The notes: generated by a model not told the origin, from the letters alone. Positions 43,236 to 53,058 are shown, counted from the stretch's first letter. The stretch: DNA of 64,000 nucleotides from DATJMJ01 sp035503915 (GCA_035503915.1 DATJSU010000049.1:310001-374000), one strand, 5' to 3'. Numbers and translations: made by a program.

Positions 43236-43271
43236 CTCTCTCCGATCTCAACCGAAAAACGTTACTCTGGG

Positions 43272-43343
43272 AGTGCATAGAATTTCGCTTTCGAATGGTT
43301 GTTCACCAAGGCGCATGGTAACCCTCCCCTGAGTGGCTGTCAA
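43272..43343 (-). promoter_or_regulatory. Promoter and operator-like repeat for the isomerase operon
   Basis: On the minus strand TTGACA (43343-43338), a 17-base spacer and TACCAT (43320-43315) form a near-ideal promoter. Downstream, 43296-43272 contains a 25-base element sharing 19 positions with 43404-43428 on the plus strand. It ends in a TATGCA core and lies just before the start codon. Confidence 0.75.
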
Positions 43344-43359
43344 GGACGACCCGCCCTCC

Positions 43360-43428
43360 TTGACAGCCCCGGGGCCTGGGGTTACTATTCGCTCTGAAGA
43401 GCAATTCGAGAGTGAATATTTATGCATT
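43360..43428 (+). promoter_or_regulatory. Promoter and operator-like repeat for the CUT1 importer
   Basis: TTGACA (43360-43365), 17 bases, TACTAT (43383-43388). An imperfect palindrome ATTCGCTCT...AGAGTGAAT (43387-43417) covers the expected start site. The 25-base repeat element (43404-43428) follows, ending GAATATTTATGCATT, a 15-mer found again at 51270-51284. Confidence 0.78.
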
Positions 43429-43556
43429 ACCGAGGCTTGGATGCTACCCACAAGGGGGCCACGAGCAAGGAGCGTTAGTTCCGCATGTCAAACTCAAGCA
43501 GACCTGACAAAAGCTGTGGCGCTTTGGCGCCCACGGGACGAGGGGGGATTTAGGCC

Positions 43557-44912
43557 GTGAAAACCCAACCAAGAGGACACACGCGCAGGGTGACGCGTGT
43601 CGCAACTGCCAGTATCAGCGCCGTGTCGCTCCTTGTGACGGGGGTCACTGCCTTGGGCGCGCCCACTGCGTCTGCAGCCGCGCGTGCTCAACAAGGTTCG
43701 GGTGTGACCGGTAAGGACCAGCCTGACTTCACCATGCTCCTTACGACCGAGGACACCCAGACCCCGCAAGAGCTCAACGCCCTTGCAAAGGGCGCCTGCG
43801 CGCCCGAAGCAAAGGCCCAGCCTCTCAGCTTGCAAACGACACCCAGTCAGAACATGGAAGCGAAGGTACAGCTCCTCGCCTCACAAAATGCCCTCCCCTT
43901 CATGTACGCGGCCGACAACGACGACATTGAGCCGGGTGGTGCCTTGTTGAAGAGGGGGGACGTGCTCAATATAGAAACAGCCCTTCAAAGCCTCGGCGTT
44001 GCCAACGACATGACTTCGATCGCGCTTTCCACGACGGAAGCACAGTTCGCCGGGACTGTGCCATCTGTGCCGTTCCAAATGAACATCGAAGGTATCTTCT
44101 ATAACAAGAAGATCTTCGCCGAGCACGGCATCACCGTACCGACAACCTGGAGCGCCTTCCTCGCTGATGCTGCAAAGCTAAAGGCTGCAGGAGTGACACC
44201 GATCAGTGCATCTGGCTCGACTGGCTGGACGATCAGCCGGTGGGTGGGCATCCTGTTGTTCCGCGAACTTGGCCCCGACGCAATGAAAATGATCGCGGAG
44301 AAGAAAGCCAAGTTGACTGACCCCAGTTACCTTTGGGCCGCACAACAAGTCGCCCTGATGGGCAAGGACGGCTACTTCTCGACCGGCATCACGAACCTGA
44401 GCTACAACGCGGCGACGGCGCAGTTCCTCACCGGAGGCTCGGCGATGATGTACATGGGCACCTGGTTGCTCGCCGGGATCAACTCCTCCGCCAACACCCA
44501 GGGCAACAACATTGGGTTCTTCCCCTTCCCAGGCGTCGCGGGAGGGAAGGGGTCGATCACCCAGTACCCAGCCAACACCGGCTCGCCCAACGTGCTCAAT
44601 GCGCACCTCTACGGGCCACATGCGGCCGCATGGCTCAAATGCATTGCGGAGAACTACGGGAGCGCCTCCCTGCAAGACCAGGGCACATTCTCTGGTTTCC
44701 GGAGCAATGCCCCCGTCAGCGGCCTTAGCCCGATCACAAAGCAGATCCAACACACAATCAACAGCGCCAAGGGCAGCGTCCTGTGGTTCGAAGCACTCTT
44801 TGGCCTGAAGGCAAATGCCGACGCCTCGGGTAATGCGGCGGCCCTTGTGACCGGCGCCATGAGCCCTCAGGAGTACATGAGCGTGCTCCAAGCGGACCAG
44901 TCGCAGCCCTAA
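43557..44912 (+). CDS. Extracellular sugar-binding protein (CUT1 type)
   Basis: A 451-residue solute-binding protein with a signal peptide (basic start, VATASISAVSLLVTGVTAL, then APTASAAA). Family-1 features include the PFQMNIEGIFYNKKIFAEHGI region and an MYMGTWLLAGI hinge segment. It delivers a sugar or oligosaccharide to the permeases that follow. The GTG start has a purine-rich GAGGGGGG site. A 10-bp hairpin separates it from the permeases. Confidence 0.9.
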   Translation: MKTQPRGHTRRVTRVATASISAVSLLVTGVTALGAPTASAAARAQQGSGVTGKDQPDFTMLLTTEDTQTPQELNALAKGACAPEAKAQPLSLQTTPSQNMEAKVQLLASQNALPFMYAADNDDIEPGGALLKRGDVLNIETALQSLGVANDMTSIALSTTEAQFAGTVPSVPFQMNIEGIFYNKKIFAEHGITVPTTWSAFLADAAKLKAAGVTPISASGSTGWTISRWVGILLFRELGPDAMKMIAEKKAKLTDPSYLWAAQQVALMGKDGYFSTGITNLSYNAATAQFLTGGSAMMYMGTWLLAGINSSANTQGNNIGFFPFPGVAGGKGSITQYPANTGSPNVLNAHLYGPHAAAWLKCIAENYGSASLQDQGTFSGFRSNAPVSGLSPITKQIQHTINSAKGSVLWFEALFGLKANADASGNAAALVTGAMSPQEYMSVLQADQSQP

Positions 44913-44940
44913 GCTCCGAGGCCCCGGGTAGTTACGAGAA

Positions 44941-44976
44941 GCAAGGCGGCGCTGTTTACCGGCAGAGCCGCCTTGC
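44941..44976 (+). repeat. Intercistronic hairpin after the binding-protein gene
   Basis: GCAAGGCGGC (44941-44950) and GCCGCCTTGC (44967-44976) form a perfect 10-bp stem with a 16-base loop. There is no U-tract. Such stems after binding-protein genes commonly stabilise the upstream mRNA and lower permease expression. Confidence 0.7.
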
Positions 44977-45011
44977 CCTCCGGAGGAGCGTGCCGCATTA
45001 GGGTGAGGTAG

Positions 45012-45896
45012 ATGAGGCAGGTTTTTAGCAGCCGCAGGGTCATCATTGCCCTTCTTGGCCCGGCCTTGCTTGTCTACATTGGCGTGATCGTCGTGCCCGT
45101 AGGCTGGTCCTTTGCTTACTCATTGTTCACGGGGAGCCCCGCGTCTGGGTTCTCGTTTGTCGGCCTAAAGAACTTCCGGGAGCTCTTCGACGACCCGACT
45201 ATCCGCCAGACTCTCTGGGTCACTGTCAAGTACGCCCTGACGATGAGCATCGGGCAGATCGTTTTTGGCTATTTGCTAGCGCTTTTGTACCTCTTTGTGC
45301 TCCGACGGTCGTCAACCTTTATCCGTACGTTGGTTTTCTTCCCTGTGGTGCTCCCGACGGTGGCTGTTGCGCTCCTTTTCGGCCAGCTGTTCGCGATCTC
45401 CCCGCAGCTGGGCCCAGTCGATTCGGTGCTGCACATCTTCGGGTCGGCACCAATCGACTGGTTTGCGACCGGCAGCCATGCCTTTATCGTCATCGTCATA
45501 ATGGACCTCTGGCGATCGATCGGCCTGTTCGCTGTGATCCTTTATGTCGGTTTGCTCGACATCCCGAACGAAGTAATCGAGTCGGCTCGGGTAGACGGGG
45601 CGAGCGGCGCTGGCTTGGTCGGGCGCATTATCATACCCATGTCCCGCCCGATCCTCATGGCGTCGATCATCTTTGCCTTGAACGCCGATCTCAAGGTGTT
45701 CGACTCGATCCTGGCGTTGAATGATGGCGGCCCGGGGACTGCGACAACGCCACTCAACCTTTACATGTACCAAACCTCGTTCCTCTACAACAACTGGGGT
45801 TACGGCGCAGCTATAGCCCTTTTGATCACGCTCCTATGTTTGGCCGTAACACTCCTGGTGTTCCGGTCCCTGCGTCGCGACCTCACGAAAGGTTGA
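45012..45896 (+). CDS. Sugar ABC transporter permease (MalF/UgpA-like)
   Basis: A 294-residue permease with six likely membrane segments and the EAA-loop ESARVDGASGAGLVGRIIIP that contacts the ATPase. It pairs with the next permease. No ATPase gene of the MalK/UgpC type is adjacent, so a shared housekeeping ATPase is probably used, as is common in actinobacteria. Confidence 0.93.
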   Translation: MRQVFSSRRVIIALLGPALLVYIGVIVVPVGWSFAYSLFTGSPASGFSFVGLKNFRELFDDPTIRQTLWVTVKYALTMSIGQIVFGYLLALLYLFVLRRSSTFIRTLVFFPVVLPTVAVALLFGQLFAISPQLGPVDSVLHIFGSAPIDWFATGSHAFIVIVIMDLWRSIGLFAVILYVGLLDIPNEVIESARVDGASGAGLVGRIIIPMSRPILMASIIFALNADLKVFDSILALNDGGPGTATTPLNLYMYQTSFLYNNWGYGAAIALLITLLCLAVTLLVFRSLRRDLTKG

Positions 45897-45903
45897 AATC
45901 CCG

Positions 45904-46812
45904 GTGGCGCTGACGAACATCGACGTCCTTCCCGCGAGCCTGGCCAAAGGCAAAGCGCGCGAGGCACCCCGACGGCTTCGGAGAGCCGAGATTTCGCGCC
46001 GGACAGCCACGAGGGCGTTGATAGCCCTGATCCTCGTCGTTGAGATTTACCCGCTGTTCTGGCTCGTCAGTAGCTCCCTAAAGAGCGAGACCGCCTTCGT
46101 TACCCAGCCGTTGTGGGATCTGCCGACGTCCTTGGACTTCAATAACTACTCCACGGCCTGGTCAACGGCCCAGCTCGGTACGGATGCGCTGAACAGCATC
46201 ACCGTGACGTTGAGCTCAGTTGTGGCGATCCTCGTCCTCGGGTCGTGCGCGGCGTTCGCCCTCGGGGTCATGGTTTGGAGGGGGAGGGCCTGGGCGCTGT
46301 TGTTCATAGTAGGAGGCCTCATGGTGCCCGCGCAGCTGATCTTGCTCCCTCTCTTCGAGATCTACTTCAAGATCGGCGTAAACGACACGCTCCTGCCGAT
46401 GGTCATCACCTATATCGGCGAAGGCCTTCCTCTCACGGTCTTCTTGATGGCCACTTACTTCCGCTCGGTCCCCCAAGAGTTGTTCGAGGCGTGCGTGCTC
46501 GACGGCGGGGGTGCTTTCCGCTGCTTCTTTTCAGTCGGGCTGCCCTTGGTGCGCAACGGGATGTTCACTGTCGGCATGCTCATGTTCTTTTCGGTCTTCA
46601 ACGACTTGCTGGTTGCGTTGACCTTCAACACGAAGCCTTCGCTGTCGACGGTCCAGGTTGGCCTCCTCAACTTCGACGGCCAGTACGGCCAAGTTGCCTA
46701 CGGCCCGCTGTTGGCCGCGATCAGCATCGTGATATTGGCCATGCTCGTGCTGTACCTCGCGCTCAATAAGCAGATCATGAGAGGGATCTCCGCTGGTGCG
46801 GTCAAAGGGTAG
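45904..46812 (+). CDS. Sugar ABC transporter permease (MalG/UgpE-like)
   Basis: A 302-residue permease whose EAA-type loop is EACVLDGGGAFRCFFSVGLP, with a hydrophilic ~35-residue N-terminus before the first helix. The GTG start lies 7 bases after the upstream stop. It completes the channel of the CUT1 importer. The 46813-46976 gap to the convergent GH78 gene shows no clear terminator. Confidence 0.93.
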   Translation: MALTNIDVLPASLAKGKAREAPRRLRRAEISRRTATRALIALILVVEIYPLFWLVSSSLKSETAFVTQPLWDLPTSLDFNNYSTAWSTAQLGTDALNSITVTLSSVVAILVLGSCAAFALGVMVWRGRAWALLFIVGGLMVPAQLILLPLFEIYFKIGVNDTLLPMVITYIGEGLPLTVFLMATYFRSVPQELFEACVLDGGGAFRCFFSVGLPLVRNGMFTVGMLMFFSVFNDLLVALTFNTKPSLSTVQVGLLNFDGQYGQVAYGPLLAAISIVILAMLVLYLALNKQIMRGISAGAVKG

Positions 46813-46976
46813 CGCCCATCAGTGGTACGCCCTCGGGTTGGCATCGCATGTACGGCGGCGGCTCGTCGGAGGTAGTTCGCGAACCTTGAAGCTGCCGGCG
46901 ACTTTCTAGCTCATCGTGGTCCGCACGCGCGCGCGGGTTGAAGACTTACTGGCCGAGCGGCCCTCCGGCACGTTGT

Positions 46977-49568
46977 TCAGGCAGCCTTGACGACATGGTG
47001 GAAGGAGTGTGAGCCCGGCCCGATCCGGACGGGCTCGTGCCCCTCGAGGTCCACCAAGGCGGTCGACCCCGTAGGCACCCTGACCGTCACAGAGATCTTG
47101 TCGTTCACAAGCTCCCAGGAAATCGCGATCGTGCCGTATGGCGATTCGTGGCGCCCCCCAGCACTGGTGATCCCGCCCCCCGGCCTTGGCCGGAAGACGA
47201 TTTCTTTGTAGCCGGGCGCGGCTGGGGCCAGGCCAGCGACACTGCGGTGAAGCCAATCTGCTATGGCGCCAAAAGCATAATGGTTGAATGAGGTCATTTG
47301 CCCAGGGTTGACGGAGCCGTCTGGGAGCAGAGCGTCCCAGCGTTCCCAGACTGTCGTAGCCCCCATCGTGACGGCGTATAGCCAGGATGGGCACTCACGT
47401 TGGAGGAGCAACTTGTACGCGCTGGCGACCTCACCTACCCGTGTGAGAGCTTCGGCGATAAGTGGTGTGCCGGCGAACCCGGTCCCTATCCGGCCTTCGT
47501 TCGCGTCCACGAGCTCTACAAGGCGTGAGCTGGCCGCGCTGAGCTGATCGCTTGGCAGCAGGTCGAAGCAGATCGCGAGCGCGTATGCAGTCTGTGAATC
47601 GCTCGCCATGCGTCCCGAGCCGTCGACGTAGTGAACGGCAAAAGCATCGCGGACCTCTTGCGCGAGCAGGGCGTAGCGCTCGGAGTCCTCCTCACGGTCC
47701 AAAGCTCGCGCCATCAAAGCCAAGCGCGAAGACGACCACGCGAAATAGGCGGTGGCAACAAGGTGACGGTCTGTTGCCCCATTTGATGGGTCGTCGACAG
47801 GTGCAACCGGGTCGAGCCAGTCGCCGAACTGGGGGCCGTCGTCCCAGAGGCGGTCGCCGCCAGCGAGCCCGGACACCTGGTCCACCCAGGCTTTGGCGCT
47901 CTCGTACTGCCGCTCGAGGAGCGCGATATCACCCGAGGACTCGTACAGCACCCAAGGGACCAGCACAGCTGCGTCCCCCCAGACCGCGCGAGGTTGTGCT
48001 GCGCTCCAGGCCACGTTGGTAGGGACGACGGGCACGAAGAGGGGCACGGTCCCGTACCTCTCCTGCTCGGCGCTTAGGTCACGCAACCATGAGGCGAGCA
48101 TCCCGGTGCAGTCGAACAGAAAGGCAGCTGTTGGCGCGAAGACCTGGATATCGCCTGTCCAGCCAAAGCGTTCGTCCCGCTGCGGGCAATCCGTCGGGAT
48201 GTCGATGAAATTGCCCCGCATCCCCCACACGACATTTTGGTGCAAGCGGTTGACAAGGGTGTCGGAACACTCGAACCACCCCGTCCGGTCCATGTCCGTG
48301 TGGTAAACGCGTGCTACCAAGTCACCATTGGCTACCGCCGCCTCGATGTCGCCGGGCCAGCCGTCGACCTGCACGTAGCGGAACCCGTGAAGAGTGAAGC
48401 GCGGTTCCCACTGTTCCAGCGTCCGGCCGGCCATTACGTAAACGTCGGTAGATTTCGCGTTGCGCAAGGGACGCGTGTAGATCTCGTTGTCTTGCATCAC
48501 CTCGGCAGTGGACATCGTGACAACTCGTCCTCGCTCGCCCTTGGCACCTGACCAGATGCGCCCGACGAGGTTTTGCCCGAGGTCCAGGACCATATGCCCA
48601 TTTGGTGTACGGATCACCGATACCGGGCGGACTTCGTCAGTGCAGCGAACGGGCGGGCCGTCTGGTGCAACCAACGTCGAAGGGTCGCGCGCGACAACTG
48701 CCACCGGCGCCCACGCCGAGTCGTCAAAGCCAGGGCGTGACCACCCGTCCTGCTCCTCTCGGGCATCGTAAATCTCGCCGTCATAAATCCCCGAGGCGAC
48801 GACCGGCCCCCGGCTCGCTCGCCACGTCTCGTCAGTGGCCACGACCGAGCTGTTGCCGTCGGCCGTCATCACCTCGAGCTGTGCAATGAGGGCGATGTCT
48901 TCGCCATAGACGTTGCTGTGGCCTTGGTCCCAACCGAGCCGGCCACGGTACCAGCCGTCGCCGAGCCAAGCGCCGATGGCATTGTCCCCCTCAGACACCA
49001 GCTCCGTCACGTCATAGGTGAAATACCGCAGGCGCGAGGCGTAAGCGCTCCAGCCCGGTGCCATCGCGTCCCGTCCTACGCGCGCGCCGTTGAGCTCAAC
49101 GTCGTACAGCCCGTGCGCGCTCACATAGAGGCGGGCCCTCACAACTGGGCCGCTGATCGCGAACTCGCGGCGTACGAGGGGCGGGAGTCGCGTGCTCGAG
49201 CTTGGGTCTTCGCGCCAATTGGGGCCAACAGGCACAGCTTTCCAATCGAGAGCGTGTAGGAGGCCCGCCTCGACAACAGACTTGGTGCTCCACTCAGAAG
49301 GCCCGTCTTCGCCCCAAACGCGTACTCGGACCTCCACCCGTTCCCGGGACTGCAACGGCTCTCCTGGCCAGGGTACGAGGATTGACTCGGCTGAGCGGAT
49401 GCGCCCGCTCGTGGTTGTCAACTGCCCGCGCGTCAGCTCGAGCTGGTAGGCAACTTGGGACCAATGCTCCTCAGCGAGCGTCTTCCACGAAACCCGAGGC
49501 CGCGCTTCGCCGGTACCGAGCGGCTCGCGGTGATGTTCAAAGGTTGGGGCACTCGGTACAGCGGTCAT
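46977..49568 (-). CDS. Alpha-L-rhamnosidase, GH78
   Basis: An 863-residue protein with the full GH78 layout: N-terminal beta domains with SAHGLYDVELNGARVG and GDNAIGAWLGDGWYRG, and an (alpha/alpha)6 barrel carrying DCPQRDERFGWTGD. The catalytic acid Glu is the one in RDERFGW. The general base is in TTVWERWD, and SFNHYAFGA is conserved. There is no signal peptide, so it acts inside the cell on imported rhamnosides. It releases terminal L-rhamnose from plant glycosides or pectin fragments. Confidence 0.94.
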   Translation of the reverse strand: MTAVPSAPTFEHHREPLGTGEARPRVSWKTLAEEHWSQVAYQLELTRGQLTTTSGRIRSAESILVPWPGEPLQSRERVEVRVRVWGEDGPSEWSTKSVVEAGLLHALDWKAVPVGPNWREDPSSSTRLPPLVRREFAISGPVVRARLYVSAHGLYDVELNGARVGRDAMAPGWSAYASRLRYFTYDVTELVSEGDNAIGAWLGDGWYRGRLGWDQGHSNVYGEDIALIAQLEVMTADGNSSVVATDETWRASRGPVVASGIYDGEIYDAREEQDGWSRPGFDDSAWAPVAVVARDPSTLVAPDGPPVRCTDEVRPVSVIRTPNGHMVLDLGQNLVGRIWSGAKGERGRVVTMSTAEVMQDNEIYTRPLRNAKSTDVYVMAGRTLEQWEPRFTLHGFRYVQVDGWPGDIEAAVANGDLVARVYHTDMDRTGWFECSDTLVNRLHQNVVWGMRGNFIDIPTDCPQRDERFGWTGDIQVFAPTAAFLFDCTGMLASWLRDLSAEQERYGTVPLFVPVVPTNVAWSAAQPRAVWGDAAVLVPWVLYESSGDIALLERQYESAKAWVDQVSGLAGGDRLWDDGPQFGDWLDPVAPVDDPSNGATDRHLVATAYFAWSSSRLALMARALDREEDSERYALLAQEVRDAFAVHYVDGSGRMASDSQTAYALAICFDLLPSDQLSAASSRLVELVDANEGRIGTGFAGTPLIAEALTRVGEVASAYKLLLQRECPSWLYAVTMGATTVWERWDALLPDGSVNPGQMTSFNHYAFGAIADWLHRSVAGLAPAAPGYKEIVFRPRPGGGITSAGGRHESPYGTIAISWELVNDKISVTVRVPTGSTALVDLEGHEPVRIGPGSHSFHHVVKAA

Positions 49569-49757
49569 GTGGCTCCTCCCTTATTGAGTTTCATTTTTCG
49601 CCTTGAGCAGGCTAGCATTCAGCACGCCCTCGCTCTCACACGGGCCAACGAGGCAGAGCCACGCCAGTTTCGACCTCACCTCTGGCTGGATGGGCGGCAG
49701 GCAAGTTATTCACGCAAATAGGTCGGGACTGTCCTGACAAAGAGCCTGAGAGGGATC

Positions 49758-51023
49758 ATGCTAGAACGCTGGACACGCCTTCTCGAAGAGCACATCCACA
49801 CCGCCTGCGAGCAAATGACCCGCGAACCCGCCGGCCAACTCGCTCATCCCTATACCGTCGCATCGAAGCCGGGTTCGCCCTATTACTCGGACGAACTATG
49901 GGATTGGGACTCCTGGTCGACCAGCATCGTGCTCGGCCAAGTCGAAGTCGACACGGGTCGCCAAGGCCGGTTCGCACGCTACGAGCAAGGCAGCCTCCTG
50001 AACTTCCTCGACCACAGCGATGAGGACGGCGTAGTGCCGGTCCAGCTTGCTCCCGAAAAGACCCTGATGCGCGGCGACCCCGCACGTTCGGGCGCATTTG
50101 CAGAGAACATGCACAAGCCAGTGCTCGCTCAACACGCCGCGCTTCTCACGCAGCGCCAAGGGAGTGCCGAGTGGGCCCGTCCGTACATGAGCAAAATTGC
50201 CCGCTTCGTCGACCGGTACTTAGAGAGCCACGTGCACCCCGAGACTGGCCTCGCCTACTGGCAGAGCGATTTCGCTATCGGCGTCGACAACGACCCGTCT
50301 GTCTACTACCGCCCGAATAAGAGCACGGCCGCTGTGTACCTCAACAGCTTGCTCTACCGGGAACTTCTCGCCCACGGTTACCTGCTCGAGGAGCTTCATG
50401 ACCTTCCTGGGGCGAACCGGCGGCGGCACCAGGCGCAAGACCTCGCCGACGCCATGACCGAGCATCTATGGGACGAACGCGACGGGGCTTTCTATTCAGT
50501 GGACATTGCGCTGCGGCCCGTCGATGCCGCGGATTGGTTGCACAGCGGCGCCCCGAGGACGTGGGCGTCGCTCCTCTTGCGTATCGATAGCTGGTCGAGC
50601 TTCCTGCCGATGTGGGCGGGGCTCGCCTCGGCTGCACAAGCTGACCGGATGGCCGCGAGCGTCCGTGACCCTCGTACCTTCTCGGCTACCTTTGGCATCC
50701 GCAGTCTCTCCCGGCTCGAGAAGATGTACAACCTGCGCGCCTCCAACAACCCGTCTAACTGGCTCGGCCCGGTCTGGGGCATGAGCAACTACATGGTTTT
50801 CCGGGGGCTTGTGAAGTACGGCCTTAACGAGGACGCTCAAGAGCTAGCCGAAAAGACGATAAGGCTTTTCGGACGCGACCTCGAGGCCTCCGGCGCCCTT
50901 CATGAGTTCTACCATCCCGATAACGGCGAGCCGATCATGACCAAGGGTTTTCAGAACTGGAACTTCCTTGTGCTTAACATGATCGCGTGGCTCCAGGGCC
51001 GAGTCGTCGTGGCGGAGTTCTAG
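49758..51023 (+). CDS. MGH1/GH63-like (alpha/alpha)6 glycoside hydrolase
   Basis: A 421-residue cytoplasmic protein with the MGH1-type pattern: YYSDELWDWDSWSTSIVLG near residue 42, a SDFAIGVDNDP catalytic-acid region near 172, and ALHEFYHPDNGEP near 380. Relatives cleave alpha-linked glycosides such as glucosylglycerate and mannosylglycerate; the specific substrate here is unknown. The ATG has a GAGAGGG site. It is divergent from GH78. Confidence 0.82.
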   Translation: MLERWTRLLEEHIHTACEQMTREPAGQLAHPYTVASKPGSPYYSDELWDWDSWSTSIVLGQVEVDTGRQGRFARYEQGSLLNFLDHSDEDGVVPVQLAPEKTLMRGDPARSGAFAENMHKPVLAQHAALLTQRQGSAEWARPYMSKIARFVDRYLESHVHPETGLAYWQSDFAIGVDNDPSVYYRPNKSTAAVYLNSLLYRELLAHGYLLEELHDLPGANRRRHQAQDLADAMTEHLWDERDGAFYSVDIALRPVDAADWLHSGAPRTWASLLLRIDSWSSFLPMWAGLASAAQADRMAASVRDPRTFSATFGIRSLSRLEKMYNLRASNNPSNWLGPVWGMSNYMVFRGLVKYGLNEDAQELAEKTIRLFGRDLEASGALHEFYHPDNGEPIMTKGFQNWNFLVLNMIAWLQGRVVVAEF

Positions 51024-51259
51024 TGAGGTCACCTCATAGCGCCTTGCCACCGCCGCTTTCAGCTTGCCCGTTGCGCGACATGCTCGGCTCGTTCTACTGG
51101 TAGTACTGGGGTTCGTAACCGAGGAGGCGCCTACCCTTTTGGGTCGATGTGGGGCGGCTGGGGTTCGACAAACTGCTAAGACGGGTGCGCTGGGATATGG
51201 CTCGACCTTGACACCCTAAGCCGGTAGACATAAAGTCTATGAACGGGGTGCGAATAACG

Positions 51260-51284
51260 GTGCAGAACAGAATATTTATGCATT
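51260..51284 (+). promoter_or_regulatory. AT-rich operator-like motif before the GH127 operon
   Basis: GAATATTTATGCATT (51270-51284) is identical to 43414-43428 and ends 7 bases before the ATG at 51292. The flanking GAAT...ATTC gives it a pseudo-palindromic form. No ribosome site is present between it and the ATG, so the message may be leaderless. The remainder of 51024-51259 shows only a TGAGGT-C-ACCTCA inverted repeat at 51024-51036. Confidence 0.65.
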
Positions 51285-51291
51285 CCTGGCG

Positions 51292-53058
51292 ATGAGCGAG
51301 CTTGCCACCGGCTACCGCCCCCACGGGGAGCGGGCCCGCGCTCGAGCGTTGCCTGACGAGGTCCCCGACACGCTCGTGCTCGAGGAACGGGCAGAGCTGG
51401 CGATGAACGCGGTCGCCGGCCTGTTGGACCCCGGGTGGGAGGCCCCGTTCTTCAGTGCCAACCTCGCTGCACGTCCTGCGTACCTCAGGCACGGCGACTG
51501 GGACTACGGCTCGAGCCATGGCCGGCTCACCGACGCCTGCATCCTGGCGCGTCACATGTCAGGGACGGCGCGCTACCTCGATGTCGAGCACCGCCTCAAG
51601 AGGGGCTTGCTCGGGTACTTCGGCGAGGACGGGCTGAGCTACCGGCGCCGGAACCCTCGAGGGCATTGGGAACCTAACGCCAACCTGATCGACCAGCGAG
51701 CCGTGATCCTCGCGCTCACAACGTGGTTCCTCGACGAGCCGAGCGACGAGGTCAGGTCGGCAGCCGACCGTCACGTGGCGGCATTGCGCCGCATCGCTGT
51801 CAAGGAACGCGACGTTTGGTACTACCCGGCGTCTGAGTACACCGCGAGAGGCTGGCCATCTGCTAACGCGGTCCAGTTGCACCTCGCCCCTGACCCGGCG
51901 TCGTTTTGCGGACGGCTGATCATGCCGCTGCTGCGCTACCACCAGGCGACGGGGAACGAAGATGCGCTCGAGCTGTGCCTATGGTTCGCGCGCTTGATCG
52001 TGGACAAGAGTGGTGTCTTCCAACCCGACGGCAGCTTCAACAACGCGCTCGCGTACCGCAGCGGTCACTTCCACACGCGGCTCGGGACACTTGACGGCCT
52101 CGCCCGGCTCGCGCTACATGTGGGCGACCACAGCCTCACCGAGTTCGTTCGCCACAGCTTCGACTGGGCGCTCAACCACGCGACGCGTTTCGGTTGGACT
52201 CCTGGTGATCTCGGGGAGCAGCGCTTCGAGCACGAGACATGTTCGCTTGTCGACTTGATCGGTATCGCCACGACGCTGGCGCGCGCGGGTCACCAGCGCT
52301 ACTGGGGGACAGTGGAGCGTTTCGTCCGCAACCACCTCTGCCAGTCCCAGCTGATGGAAGTCAGCTGGGTGGAAAGCGCCCACGACACGTCCTCCGACGT
52401 CGAAGGCTGGCTGAGCTACTTCAACGTCGGTGAGCGGGTGCGAGGGGCCTTCGCAGGCTACGGCGCCCCGAACGACTACGTCTCCGACGTACCACTCGGC
52501 CGCGGGCACACGAGCGATGTCCAGGCTTGTTGCGTCGGCTCAGGTGTACGAGGCTTGTTCACCTGCTGGAACAACATCGTGTCGGGCGACGCGCAACTCT
52601 TGCACGTCAACCTGTTGCTGAGCCGTGGTGGCCACCTGGTCGACGTATCCAGTTACCTGCCTTTTTCCGGGCAGCTCGACGTGCACGTCCGCCAAGACCT
52701 GAAGGAGCTGCACGTCCGCCTGCCAGAGTGGGCGGGCTACGCAGCCGTGCGAGCGTCGATCGATGACGAGGACCGCTCGGCGACCTCCGATCGGGTCGGC
52801 TGGGCAGCTGATGGTTGTCTCGCCGTCGTAGCGCCGCTTCGCGAGGAACGCGTCAGCGTCCGGTTCCCCTTGCCCGAGCATGAAACGCTCGAGGAGGCCG
52901 CTGGTCAGCGGTTCGTTGTCCAGTGGCGAGGCGACAACGTCGCCACTATCTCGCCACCCGGTCGGTACCGTCCGATGTATTGCGGTCTCCCGGTTGCCGG
53001 CCCGGCGCCGCTTCGAACGCGGCGTTATCACGTCCCGGAGAAGGAGCTGCCTTGGTGA
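51292..53058 (+). CDS. GH127-like beta-L-arabinofuranosidase family protein (DUF1680)
   Basis: A 588-residue (alpha/alpha)6 hydrolase. The unusual GH127 active-site set is visible: Glu and Cys in HETC (about residue 318) and the Cys pair in DVQACCVGSGVRGLF (about 411). In HypBA1 these hold zinc, and one Cys acts as nucleophile. No signal peptide. It is the first gene of an operon coupled by GTGA/ATGA overlaps to a racemase-like protein, RuBisCO-like protein and kinase. Its sugar may therefore be other than arabinose, e.g. a beta-linked apiose; that is inference. Confidence 0.85.
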   Translation: MSELATGYRPHGERARARALPDEVPDTLVLEERAELAMNAVAGLLDPGWEAPFFSANLAARPAYLRHGDWDYGSSHGRLTDACILARHMSGTARYLDVEHRLKRGLLGYFGEDGLSYRRRNPRGHWEPNANLIDQRAVILALTTWFLDEPSDEVRSAADRHVAALRRIAVKERDVWYYPASEYTARGWPSANAVQLHLAPDPASFCGRLIMPLLRYHQATGNEDALELCLWFARLIVDKSGVFQPDGSFNNALAYRSGHFHTRLGTLDGLARLALHVGDHSLTEFVRHSFDWALNHATRFGWTPGDLGEQRFEHETCSLVDLIGIATTLARAGHQRYWGTVERFVRNHLCQSQLMEVSWVESAHDTSSDVEGWLSYFNVGERVRGAFAGYGAPNDYVSDVPLGRGHTSDVQACCVGSGVRGLFTCWNNIVSGDAQLLHVNLLLSRGGHLVDVSSYLPFSGQLDVHVRQDLKELHVRLPEWAGYAAVRASIDDEDRSATSDRVGWAADGCLAVVAPLREERVSVRFPLPEHETLEEAAGQRFVVQWRGDNVATISPPGRYRPMYCGLPVAGPAPLRTRRYHVPEKELPW

